Shown: piece by piece, positions 44,000 through 51,403 of the stretch | Layout: every line of letters begins with the position of its first letter | Position numbering within the stretch: position 1 is the stretch's first letter | Source: Brevibacillus brevis | GTDB taxonomy: Bacteria; Bacillota; Bacilli; Brevibacillales; Brevibacillaceae | DNA: 64,000 nt | Direction of reading: 5' to 3' | NCBI RefSeq assembly: GCF_900637055.1 | Contig: NZ_LR134338.1 | Location: forward strand, 4,615,001-4,679,000 | The notes under the pieces: model-generated | What the model was told of the DNA's origin: nothing | Database searches by the model: none | The model's input: only the letters and a program-made list of their open reading frames with translations | Program-made: the position numbers and the translations under genes

Positions 44000-44525
44000 T
44001 GTACAACTCCCCCTTCTTCGTATTCGACAGTTTGCTATGTAACAGCTTCAGTGCCCGGTGCATCGTCGTTTTCACGTTTGATTCTGAACAATCCAGTATT
44101 TCGGCTGTCTCTTTGACGCTGTACTCTTTAATGCCACGCAGAATGACAACCATGCGGTAATGCGGTGGCAATCCCTTGATCGCAGTGATCAATTCCTGCT
44201 CGTCCTCCCGGCTTTCTGCTTCCTGAGCAGGATTCCCTTCCGTGGCTGGCATCACAACAGACAGCCAGTTCCCTGACAACAGCTTTTGCCACTTGCGTTT
44301 TCGATAGTAATTCATCGCTGTATGCTTCGCGATTGCAAACAGCCATGTCTTCACGTCAGATCGCTCTTCAAATCGTTCAAGCGATCGAATTACTCGCAAA
44401 AAAACCTCCTGCGTCAAATCTTCTGCATCATTCTGACTGCCAGCAAAGTACAGCAAAAATTGATACACATCATGATAATGCCGCTCATAGATGGCCATGA
44501 CCTGATGTTTCATTTCTTCATACAA
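43983..44525 (-). CDS. ECF-type RNA polymerase sigma factor
   Basis: 180 residues. Region 2 (YHDVYQFLLYFAGSQNDAEDLTQEVFLRVI seen as QNDAEDLTQEVFLRVI) and region 4 (LPPHYRMVVILRGIKEYSVKETAEIL, with the HTH ESNVKTTMHRALKLL). Resembles B. subtilis SigX. Directs transcription under envelope stress. Followed by its anti-sigma gene. A TGTAAC -35-like motif about 100 nt upstream may be its autoregulated promoter. Confidence 0.93.
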   Translation of the reverse strand: MYEEMKHQVMAIYERHYHDVYQFLLYFAGSQNDAEDLTQEVFLRVIRSLERFEERSDVKTWLFAIAKHTAMNYYRKRKWQKLLSGNWLSVVMPATEGNPAQEAESREDEQELITAIKGLPPHYRMVVILRGIKEYSVKETAEILDCSESNVKTTMHRALKLLHSKLSNTKKGELYSGLAK

Positions 44526-44599
44526 AGAAGCTCCTCCATTCTCTTGCTGTCGGCTGATCGACTACTTTCCTATAGCGAAAATTTTCTCGGATACCCATT

Positions 44600-44626
44600 A
44601 GTGTCTTGAGCAGGAAAAAGGTTACA
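44600..44626 (-). promoter_or_regulatory. Possible ECF-type autoregulated promoter of the sigma gene
   Basis: Minus-strand TGTAAC (44621-44626) equals the SigX -35 consensus. At 17 nt there is CACT (44600-44603), which does not match the CGAC expected for SigX. Confidence 0.35.
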
Positions 44627-44745
44627 GCAGAATGTTTGAAAATGTTCAGGAATGCAACAGCGACGGATGGATCGGGTAGCCTATAATTTACATGAGTCCT
44701 GCTACTTTCCTGATAAACACAAGAAGTAAGAACGGAGTGACCTGT

Positions 44746-45684
44746 ATGTATAAACGGCTACTAGCTATCCCGATTGCCGCTTTGCTCCTCGTCCTGACAG
44801 CCTGCGGCAATGGTGGACAAACGGGCGATTCAGCGGCATCGAAACCGACCAGATCGATCCATTACTTGGGCAACACTTATACCATTCCGGCCAGAACCAA
44901 AGATATTGTTTTCGTAGGCTTCCCTGCTTCGTATGAAGATTCTTTCTTGCTGGGAATCCCGCCCGTCGCAGCTACGACGGATAAAAACGGAAAGTTTCCT
45001 GCGGAATATCAAGCCATGATCAGAAATGCCAAGCCTCTCCCTTATCATATTGCAGATAACCTAGGTGAGCTGGTTGCCCTCGATCCTGACGTCATCATGA
45101 CAACCGACAAGACCTCCAAGGAAGACTTGGCCAAATTGCAAACCACTGCCTCTGTCATTCCCGTCTCTACGAACGGAGCTCATTGGCAAGAAAACTTGCG
45201 TCTGCTCGCTGATGTTCGTGGAAAAGATGCCAATTTAGATACTTTCGTAGGTAAAGTGAAGCAAAACGCACAGGAACTCCGCGACAAGCTCGCCCCACTT
45301 CCAGAAAAGGAAGTACTGACGCTGTGGTTCCAGGAAGGCTCCTTCTACGCCTATCCAAAGGACGAACGGTACAATTACCTGTTATATACGGACTTGGCCC
45401 TGCCTGTCCCAGATGTCGTCGCGAATATCCAGGAGCGTACCGCACTCTCTATGGATGCTTTGGCAAAAGAAGATCCCAACTACTTGTTTGTGATGGTCAA
45501 CAAAGAAGACCAGCCCGCTTTTAAGCAGTTGCAAGAGCAGCCTGCATGGAAAAATCTTCGCGCAGTCAAAGCGGATCAAATGTACATGAATGCAGTTGAA
45601 CCAGGATTGGCTGGTGGCACGGCCTACAGCAACCAATCGTTTTTAAATGCGATTCGAAAACAGATGCTGAAGATGAGTGAATAA
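44746..45684 (+). CDS. Iron-siderophore ABC transporter substrate-binding lipoprotein
   Basis: 312 residues. Lipoprotein signal with lipobox LTAC-G (cysteine near residue 20), then the FhuD/TroA-type two-lobed fold: DIVFVGFPASYEDSFLLGIPP, NLGELVALDPDVIMTT, and the C-lobe with SFLNAIRKQM at the end. It delivers ferric siderophore to a FecCD-type permease, but no permease or ATPase lies nearby. CGGAGTG is 7 nt ahead of ATG 44746. TATAAT lies at 44682-44687. No Fur box is obvious. Confidence 0.85.
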   Translation: MYKRLLAIPIAALLLVLTACGNGGQTGDSAASKPTRSIHYLGNTYTIPARTKDIVFVGFPASYEDSFLLGIPPVAATTDKNGKFPAEYQAMIRNAKPLPYHIADNLGELVALDPDVIMTTDKTSKEDLAKLQTTASVIPVSTNGAHWQENLRLLADVRGKDANLDTFVGKVKQNAQELRDKLAPLPEKEVLTLWFQEGSFYAYPKDERYNYLLYTDLALPVPDVVANIQERTALSMDALAKEDPNYLFVMVNKEDQPAFKQLQEQPAWKNLRAVKADQMYMNAVEPGLAGGTAYSNQSFLNAIRKQMLKMSE

Positions 45685-45710
45685 AATGATGGGCTTGGCT
45701 CATACTATAC

Positions 45711-45932
45711 TCATCGAGCTCGGTGGTGTGTTTTCAATCAGGCTGTAGTCCTTTACGGAGGCGATGTGCCATGGATGATTTACACGATCACCTAGTGAGT
45801 AAGGGAAACCGTACACTGCTTTAAGCTTCTAACTTCATACTGGAGGTAGATGCGTCGCACGTGATGATCGGTAACACCTCAAAACTAACGAGCTCGATAT
45901 ATGCCGTCTCCTTTATGGAGGCGGTTTTATTT
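45711..45932 (+). other. Diverged duplicated segment with a terminator-like end and a 17-codon ORF
   Basis: Two related stretches, each with CGAGCTCG and then TCCTTTA(C/T)GGAGGCG, at 45718-45762 and 45891-45927. The second ends in a hairpin followed by TTTTATTT (45902-45932) and can terminate the siderophore-binding gene. Between them, ATG 45771 behind GGAGG opens a 17-codon frame that stops at 45824. It is not convincing as a gene. The rest of the stretch holds nothing recognised. Confidence 0.35.
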
Positions 45933-45967
45933 CTTTTAAAATCCGTTTGTCGGGCGGTAGTTGTGGG

Positions 45968-46171
45968 GAGGAAACAGGAGAAAACGCTCAGATTCTTGTC
46001 CCACCCGCTGGGGGATTCACTGCCCGGCTCCATGAAAAAAAGCGAAACCCGCGTCCAAAGTCGCCCATTCAGGATGGGACTCAGAGGTGGACGCTAAAAG
46101 CTTGTTTCTCTTTTTTTCATTGCGCCTCGGTCGGTGTACCAAAGATCTTCGCTTTTTTCTCCTGTTTCCTC
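45968..46171. repeat. Palindromic element A, copy 1
   Basis: 204 bp bounded by perfect 16-bp inverted repeats GAGGAAACAGGAGAAA / TTTCTCCTGTTTCCTC (45968-45983 and 46156-46171). Most of the inside is also self-complementary: CATGAAAAAAAGCGAAAC with GTTTCTC...TTTTTTTCATTG, and GCGTCCA with TGGACGC. No gene inside. The most diverged of three A copies; it pairs ATGAAAAAA with TTTTTTCAT where the other copies pair ATGCAAA with TTTGCAT. Confidence 0.85.
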
Positions 46172-46240
46172 TACGAGCTTTCCGTGTTAAACGAGTTTTA
46201 AAAGCCTTAAAAGATGGAAGAATCTAATCAGTCACGATAG

Positions 46241-46433
46241 AGAAGAATATTTCCAGACGTAGCGACTTGTGGAGTCCTACCGAGCGGAGAAGGGATTAGT
46301 GGGCAAAAGAAACGCAACGTGCCTACACGCCGAAGCGGCTACCACTTTTGCGTTTCCCCGCTAATCCCTTCGGAGCGGACAGTCTATCCCCCAGTAGGAC
46401 GGAGCCTGGAGCCTAGACTGGAATTATTCTTCT
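46241..46433. repeat. Palindromic element B, copy 1
   Basis: 193 bp bounded by 16-bp inverted repeats AGAAGAATATTTCCAG and CTGGAATTATTCTTCT (one mismatch). Inner pairing arms GAAGGGATTAGTGGG / CCCGCTAATCCCTTC and AAACGCAA / TTGCGTTT. It follows element A1 after a 69-bp linker that also recurs after A2 and A3. Confidence 0.85.
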
Positions 46434-46484
46434 CTTCACCGCAACCACATAATAGGAACCTAAAATTGGCACTGTAGTGCTGGG

Positions 46485-46687
46485 GAGGAAACAGGAGAAA
46501 ACGCTCAGATTCTAGGGCCACCCCCTGAGGGATTGACTGCACGACTCCATGCAAAAAACGAAACCGCGTCCAAAGTGGTCCATTCAAGATGTTTTTTCAG
46601 AGGTGGACGCTTAAAGGCGTGTTTCGCTTTTTGCATTGCGTCTCGGTCGGTGTCCCTAAGATCTTCGCTTATTTCTCCTGTTTCCTC
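46485..46687. repeat. Palindromic element A, copy 2
   Basis: 203 bp, same 16-bp ends (46485-46500, 46672-46687). Nearly identical to copy 3. The inverted repeat extends in imperfect form to about 38 bp on each side. Preceded by a linker (ATAGGAACCTAAAATTGGC...) that also precedes copy 3. Confidence 0.88.
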
Positions 46688-46756
46688 TACGAGCTTCAAG
46701 TGTTAAACGGGTTTTTAAAGTCTTAAAAGATTGAAGAATCGCATCTGTCACGGCAG

Positions 46757-46951
46757 AGAAGAATATTTCCAGACGTAGCGACTTGTGGAGTCCTACCCAG
46801 CGGAGAAGGGATTCGCGGGCAACAGAAACGCAACCGTGCCCACGCGGCGTAGCGGCTACCACTTTTGCGTTTCCCCGCAAATCCCTTCGGAGCGGGCAGT
46901 CTCAGCCCTCAGCAGGACGGAGCCTGGAGCCTAGACTGGAAATATTCTTCT
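46757..46951. repeat. Palindromic element B, copy 2
   Basis: 195 bp with perfect 16-bp ends AGAAGAATATTTCCAG / CTGGAAATATTCTTCT. Inner arms GAAGGGATTCGCGGG / CCCGCAAATCCCTTC. Last element before the tandem-repeat gene. After it the sequence becomes AT-rich up to 47158. Confidence 0.88.
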
Positions 46952-47158
46952 CCCCACTACAGCTACATAGAAATTCATGGTTTCTCAAAATATAGTCTAC
47001 TTTGTCTCCCATTCGACAATATCTCCTAAAGTAAAGAAAATGGATTTCACTTAAGATAGTATATATTGGCAATTATGTAATTAACTTACTCAACTTTGGC
47101 ATCTACTCGATGATAGCTTCTAAAACACATTTACCATTGTCATGAAAGGTTGATGCAA

Positions 47159-47869
47159 ATGTTTAAGAAAGCCTTGGTCATCCTAACTTTAAGCTCCGTT
47201 GTCGCTGTACCCAATTTAGCTGCAACAGCCCAAGGGGCAGCACTACCTTTACAAGGTAAGACGACTCCCTACGTAACAAGCGATATCCAGAAAGATTGGA
47301 AAAAGAAAGATGCCCCTACAAGCAAAAACAAAGCATTTGGCGAGGAAATTTGGGTAATGTTAGGCTCCCCTATTCCGTCTGGATGGGTCGTGGTCAGAAG
47401 TTCAGGAAATATGAACTTGATTAAGAATCTTAACAATGCTCCTTCTGGTTACGAAGTTTGGGTAATGCTTGGCTCCCCAATTCCAACCGGATGGGTCATA
47501 ACCAGAAGTTCGGGAAATATGAACTTCATCAGAAATCTCAATAATGCTCCTTCTGGTTACGAAGTTTGGGTAATGCTTGGCTCCCCAATTCCAACCGGAT
47601 GGGTCATAACCAGAAGTTCGGGAAATATGAACTTCATCAGAAATCTCAATAATGCTCCTTCTGGTTACGAAGTTTGGGTAATGCTTGGCTCTCCTATTCC
47701 TGACGGATGGGTCATAACCAGAAGTTCGGGAGATATGAACTTCATCAGAAATCTCAATAATGCTCCTTCTGGTCAAGAGGTATGGGTAATGCTTGGCTCC
47801 CCAATTCCTGACGGATGGACAATTATCAGATCAACGGGAACAATGAACCTGATCAGACACATTGGCTAA
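47159..47869 (+). CDS. Secreted protein of five 36-residue tandem repeats, function unknown
   Basis: 236 residues. Signal peptide (FKKALVILTLSSVVAVPNLA, cleaved near AQGA), a spacer of about 35 polar residues, then five repeats of 36 residues with the core WVMLGSPIPxGWVIxRSSG and NMNFIRNLNNAPSGY. Repeats are acidic-poor and aromatic-rich, with Trp, Pro and Gly placed as in short beta-hairpin repeats; no cysteine. AAAGG is 9 nt ahead of ATG 47159; ATG 47153 is the alternative. The gene stands alone between palindromic elements B2 and B3. Family not recognised. Cell-surface binding is possible but unsupported. Confidence 0.8.
   Translation: MFKKALVILTLSSVVAVPNLAATAQGAALPLQGKTTPYVTSDIQKDWKKKDAPTSKNKAFGEEIWVMLGSPIPSGWVVVRSSGNMNLIKNLNNAPSGYEVWVMLGSPIPTGWVITRSSGNMNFIRNLNNAPSGYEVWVMLGSPIPTGWVITRSSGNMNFIRNLNNAPSGYEVWVMLGSPIPDGWVITRSSGDMNFIRNLNNAPSGQEVWVMLGSPIPDGWTIIRSTGTMNLIRHIG
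47345..47869 (+). repeat. Five tandem 108-bp coding repeats
   Basis: Units start at 47345, 47453, 47561, 47669 and 47777; the last is cut to about 93 bp by the stop. Units 2 and 3 appear identical at DNA level and unit 4 differs only slightly, which points to recent duplication. Units 1 and 5 are more diverged. Confidence 0.92.
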
Positions 47870-47903
47870 ACAGAACAATTTGCTAATCGCATTCTTCTAG
47901 TAG

Positions 47904-47950
47904 ACAAGCTGACGTCGAAGCCCAATCGACATCAGCTTGTTTATTTTTCT
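47904..47950 (+). terminator. Terminator of the tandem-repeat gene
   Basis: Stem ACAAGCTGACGTCGA / TCGACATCAGCTTGT with a 7-nt loop, then TTATTTTTCT. The gene is thus a single transcription unit. Confidence 0.8.
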
Positions 47951-47965
47951 GTTCTCTTTACAAAA

Positions 47966-48140
47966 CTCCAAAGACTTTCCGTATTATCTGATTTTTAAAA
48001 GCACTAAAAGAATGAAGAATCGCATCCGTTCCGCCAGAGAAGAAACTTTTCCGTTTCCCCGCTAATCCCTTTGGATCGGGCAGTCCAGTCTTCCCCTCGG
48101 ACGAAGCACTGAGCGAAGACTGGGAATGTTTTTTCCCACA
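47966..48140. repeat. Degenerate A-B linker plus internally deleted element B, copy 3
   Basis: 47966-48035 matches the linker found between A and B elsewhere (CTTTCCGT...TTTTTAAAAG...AAAAGAATGAAGAATCGCATC). From 48036 the B element starts with AGAGAAGAA but then jumps to CCGTTTCCCCGCTAATCCCT, that is, its left half is missing. It ends at TTTTTTCCC before the B-to-A linker CACATAATAGGAACC. Confidence 0.7.
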
Positions 48141-48175
48141 TAATAGGAACCTAAAATTGGCGCTGTAGTGCTGGG

Positions 48176-48378
48176 GAGGAAACAGGAGAAAACGCTCAGA
48201 TTCTAGGGCCACCCCCTGAGGGATTGACTGCACGACTCCATGCAAAAAGCGAAACCGCGTCCAAAGTGGTCCATTCAAGATGTTTTTTCAGAGGTGGACG
48301 CTTAAAGGCGTGTTTCGCTTTATGCATTGCGCCTCGGTCGGTGTCCCAAAGATCTTCGCTTATTTCTCCTGTTTCCTC
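48176..48378. repeat. Palindromic element A, copy 3
   Basis: 203 bp with perfect 16-bp ends (48176-48191 and 48363-48378). Nearly identical to copy 2 (46485-46687). Differences include GCGAAAC for ACGAAAC and TTTATGCAT for TTTTTGCAT in the inner arms. Confidence 0.88.
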
Positions 48379-48445
48379 TACGAGCTTTCCGTGTTATCCG
48401 ATTTTAAATCCTTAAAAGAATGAAGAACCTCACCTGTTACGACAG

Positions 48446-48640
48446 AGAAGAATATTTCCAGACGTAGCGACTTGTGGAGTCCAACCGAGCGGAGAAGGGA
48501 TTTGCGGGCAAAAGAAACGCAACCGTGCCCACGCGGCGTAGCGGCTACCACTTTTGCGTTTCCCCGCGAATCCCTTCGGAGCGGGCAGTCTCAGCCCTCA
48601 GCGGGACGGAGCCTGGAGCCTAGACTGGAAATATTCTTCT
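48446..48640. repeat. Palindromic element B, copy 4
   Basis: 195 bp with perfect 16-bp ends. Very close to copy 2. Inner arms GAAGGGATTTGCGGG / CCCGCGAATCCCTTC, that is a T-G pair where copy 1 has A-T. It is followed by CTTCACCGCAGCCACATAG, also seen after copy 1, and then the YebC-family gene's terminator. Confidence 0.88.
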
Positions 48641-48658
48641 CTTCACCGCAGCCACATA

Positions 48659-48690
48659 GAAAAAGACCCTTGCTTTTAAACAAAGGTCTT
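48659..48690 (-). terminator. Terminator of the YebC/YeeI-like gene
   Basis: Minus-strand stem AAGACCTTTG / CAAGGGTCTTT with an 8-nt loop, followed by T-rich sequence. Starts 15 nt past the stop. Confidence 0.7.
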
Positions 48691-48704
48691 CTCCATCGAA
48701 AACA

Positions 48705-49424
48705 TTATTCACCTAAATCAACGTTATGGTACACCTGCTGCACATCATCCAAGTCTTCCAAAGCATCGATCAGCTTTTCGAATTGAGCTTGTACATCTTC
48801 TGTCAGCGTTACTTCGTTTTGTGGCAGCATGGTCAGTTCAGCTACGGTAAACTCTGCGACGCCACCGTTTTTGAGTGCTTCTTGTACAGCGTGGAACTGT
48901 TCTGCATCTGCGTAAACAATGACAGCACCGTCTTCTTCCAAAATGTCGCGCACATCTACGTCCGCTTCCATCAAGATTTCCAACACTTCATCAGAAGTTT
49001 TGCCTTCCAAGCCAAATACCGCTGTTGGGTCAAACATATAAGCAACAGAACCGGATACGCCCATGTTACCGCCATTTTTGTTGAAAGCAGCACGCACTTC
49101 AGGAGCTGTGCGGTTTACGTTGTTGGTCAGTGCATCCACGATGATCATGGAACCGTTTGGCCCGAAGCCTTCATAGCGCAGCTCGCTAAACGTTTCATCA
49201 GAGCCGCCCTTTGCTTTATCAATCGCGCGGTCGATAATCGCTTTCGGTACGCTGTACGTTTTGGCACGCTCCAGGACGACCTTCAGAGCACGGTTGGACT
49301 CTGGGTCCGGCTCGCCTTGCTTTGCCGCTACATATATTTCCTTCCCGAACTTCGCGTAAATACGACTGGTGCTCGCGTCTTTAGAAGCTTTCTTCTCTTT
49401 AATATTGTTCCACTTACGACCCAT
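48705..49424 (-). CDS. YebC/PmpR-family protein, YeeI type
   Basis: 239 residues, the same as B. subtilis YeeI. Motifs: GRKWNNIKEKKASKDASTSR at the start, PKAIIDRAIDKAKGG, YEGFGPNGSMIIVDALTNN and NGGNMGVSGSVAYMFD. Family members are regulators or translation-related factors; YebC2 members have recently been linked to proline-rich translation. M7 of the open frame (49424) is the family start and lies behind GAGAGTGGG. Confidence 0.93.
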   Translation of the reverse strand: MGRKWNNIKEKKASKDASTSRIYAKFGKEIYVAAKQGEPDPESNRALKVVLERAKTYSVPKAIIDRAIDKAKGGSDETFSELRYEGFGPNGSMIIVDALTNNVNRTAPEVRAAFNKNGGNMGVSGSVAYMFDPTAVFGLEGKTSDEVLEILMEADVDVRDILEEDGAVIVYADAEQFHAVQEALKNGGVAEFTVAELTMLPQNEVTLTEDVQAQFEKLIDALEDLDDVQQVYHNVDLGE

Positions 49425-49536
49425 AATCCCACTCTCTTTCAATATGACAGATTAAATATGAATACTCCGGATTCCTTTTACACACTAGCCTATTATACCT
49501 CAATCTTATGAAATATGTTAAGCAGTGGAAGAATTT

Positions 49537-49571
49537 AAAAGCACAGCTCCTGATTAGGAGAGCTGTGCTTT
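49537..49571 (-). terminator. Terminator of the manganese-transporter operon
   Basis: Stem AAAGCACAGCTCTCC / GGAGCTGTGCTTTT read on the minus strand, short loop TAATCA, then T and A-rich sequence. It starts 13 nt past the binding-protein stop. Confidence 0.8.
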
Positions 49572-49583
49572 GCCTTCAGAATG

Positions 49584-50528
49584 TTATTTCTTGGTCAATC
49601 CTTCGTAAATCGTCTTGATATTCCATTCCATCATTTTGATGTACGTATCGCCATCTTCACCCGGCTTTCCGAGAGAGTCCGTAAATACTTTCCCGACAAT
49701 CGGTACACCCGTTTCATTCGATACCATCTCCATGCTGCGCGGATCAATACTCGTCTCTACGAACAGAGCCGGGATTTTTTTGGCACGGATCGTATCAACC
49801 ACCTGCGTGACCTGCTCTGGTGTTCCTTGGTTCTCCGAGTTGATTTCCCAAATGTATGCGGCTTCAAAATCGTAGGCTTCGCTGAAATATTTGAACGCTC
49901 CTTCGCTCGTCACGAGCACACGCTGTTCCTTTGGAATCTGGCTATATTGCTTAACCGCTTCCTCGTGCAGAGCAGTCAGCTGTTCGATGTATTTCTTGGC
50001 GTTTTGCTCATACGTTTCCTTGTGGGCTGGGTCCACCTTGATCAGGGCATTTTTTGCATTCTCCGCATACTTGATTCCATTGCGTACATCCAACCAAGCG
50101 TGCGGATCTTCTTCACTCTCTTTGCCTTTGGTCGTCAAGTGTTTGGCCGCTACACCCTCACTGAGTCGGAACACGGGTGCATCCGGACCTGATTTGCCCG
50201 CTGTATTCATGAGATTATTGAACCAAGAGTTACCCGCCTCCAGATTCAAGCCGTTGTAGAAAACAGCGTCTGCATCCGTCGTTTTTTGCACGTCAGCAGG
50301 CAGTGGATCATATTCATGAGGATTGGAGCCAATCGGAGCGAGACTATGGATCTCTACCCGATCTCCCCCAATGTTTTTCACGATGTCATACAGGATGGAA
50401 TACGTGGTCACGACCTGCAGCTTGTCACTATCTGATTTCGTGGGCTCGTTCGTACTTTGCGGAGCACCACACGCTGCCATCAATGCGGTTGATATAAGAA
50501 AAACGAAAAACAGATTCCACTTCTTCAT
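49584..50528 (-). CDS. mntA: Manganese-type ABC transporter substrate-binding lipoprotein
   Basis: 314 residues. Lipobox LMAAC-G (cysteine near residue 20). TroA/PsaA fold with metal ligands: histidine in GSNPHEYDP, histidine in EDPHAWLD, glutamate in LVTSEGAFKYF, aspartate in FVETSIDPRS. Glutamate in the third place is the Mn/Fe-type pattern (PsaA, MntC), while zinc proteins have histidine there. The start at 50528 has AAAGGAG 9 nt upstream. Last gene of ATPase-permease-binding protein. Confidence 0.9.
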   Translation of the reverse strand: MKKWNLFFVFLISTALMAACGAPQSTNEPTKSDSDKLQVVTTYSILYDIVKNIGGDRVEIHSLAPIGSNPHEYDPLPADVQKTTDADAVFYNGLNLEAGNSWFNNLMNTAGKSGPDAPVFRLSEGVAAKHLTTKGKESEEDPHAWLDVRNGIKYAENAKNALIKVDPAHKETYEQNAKKYIEQLTALHEEAVKQYSQIPKEQRVLVTSEGAFKYFSEAYDFEAAYIWEINSENQGTPEQVTQVVDTIRAKKIPALFVETSIDPRSMEMVSNETGVPIVGKVFTDSLGKPGEDGDTYIKMMEWNIKTIYEGLTKK

Positions 50529-50542
50529 GACGATAATCTCCT

Positions 50543-51403
50543 TTACTTTGAGAGCTCGACTCGTTTTTGCCGGGCTCGGATTGATTTCCATACCACCCCG
50601 TGTTTTCGGGAGAAGAGAAAGGCCAGGAAGAATAGCACGGTTGCAACCACGACAATCGTGGCACCAGAGGCCAAATTATAGGTAAAGCTAAAATAAAGGC
50701 CGATAACCGAAGACAGCATCCCAAAACCGCCAGCCAAAAAGATCATGATCGACAAGCGGTCGGTCAAAAGATAGGCGGTAGCAGCCGGTGTAATCAGCAT
50801 GGCGACGACTAACACGATTCCGACAGTCTGCAAGGAAGCGACAGTTACCATCGTCAGCAAGGTCATCAGCAAGTAATGAATGAGGTTGTTACGCAAGCCG
50901 TAAGCAGCAGCAATGGTTGGATCGAACGAAGTCAGTAACAGTTCTTTGAAAAAAGCGTAGACTGTCACGATGACGACGACCCCGATGCCAACCGTCACCC
51001 ACATGTCTGACGAACGCACAGCCAATACATTCCCGAACAAAATGTGATACAAATCGGTACTGCTTTTCAGCATCGTAACCATGATGATCCCGATCGCAAA
51101 GGCGGATGTGAACAATATCCCAATCGCCGTGTCGTTCTTGATGCGGCTATTTTGGCTCACGTAGCCAATTCCAACAGCGGTGAGCACACCCGTTAAAACA
51201 GCACCCACAAAGAAATTGATTCCAAATGCATAGGAGAGGGCCACCCCAGGCAAAACAGCATGTGAGATGGCATCCCCCATCAAGGACATTCCCCGCAAGA
51301 TGATAAAGCTACCTATAACGCCGCAGATTAATCCAACCACTACAGATGTAAACAATGCTTTTTGCAAAAATTCATACTGTCCAATTGCCATCAAGAAATC
51401 CAT
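50543..51403 (-). CDS. mntC: Manganese-type ABC transporter permease
   Basis: 286 residues of the ABC-3 (ZnuB/MntB/PsaC) family. About eight helices; motifs GVIGSFIILRGMSLMGDAISHAVLPG (shown in part as GMSLMGDAISHAVLPG) and TVASLQTVGIVLVVAMLITPAATA (as LQTVGIVLVVAMLITPAA). Forms the membrane channel for Mn(II). Its start codon overlaps the ATPase stop by one base. In B. subtilis there are two permeases, here one. Confidence 0.9.
   Translation of the reverse strand: MDFLMAIGQYEFLQKALFTSVVVGLICGVIGSFIILRGMSLMGDAISHAVLPGVALSYAFGINFFVGAVLTGVLTAVGIGYVSQNSRIKNDTAIGILFTSAFAIGIIMVTMLKSSTDLYHILFGNVLAVRSSDMWVTVGIGVVVIVTVYAFFKELLLTSFDPTIAAAYGLRNNLIHYLLMTLLTMVTVASLQTVGIVLVVAMLITPAATAYLLTDRLSIMIFLAGGFGMLSSVIGLYFSFTYNLASGATIVVVATVLFFLAFLFSRKHGVVWKSIRARQKRVELSK

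Noticed and set aside
45861..46097. A 78-codon plus-strand frame running into element A1
   Set aside because: Its start is 16 nt past the nearest SD-like motif, it crosses a terminator hairpin and then reads through the palindrome.
46384..46587. A minus-strand frame starting MNGPLWTRFRFLHGV that recurs in element A copies 2 and 3
   Set aside because: It is repeated only because the element is repeated; it runs out into different sequence at its end, and has no SD. Treated as a by-product of the palindrome.
47402..47776. A 124-codon minus-strand frame with internal repeats
   Set aside because: It is the antisense of the tandem-repeat gene; the plus-strand gene has signal peptide, SD and terminator.
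45968..48640. Palindromic elements considered as a CRISPR array
   Set aside because: Units are about 200 bp, palindromic, in two families with conserved linkers, and no cas genes are present.
45968..48640. Palindromic elements considered as insertion sequences
   Set aside because: No transposase frame in any copy and no obvious target duplications. A MITE-like origin is possible but not shown.
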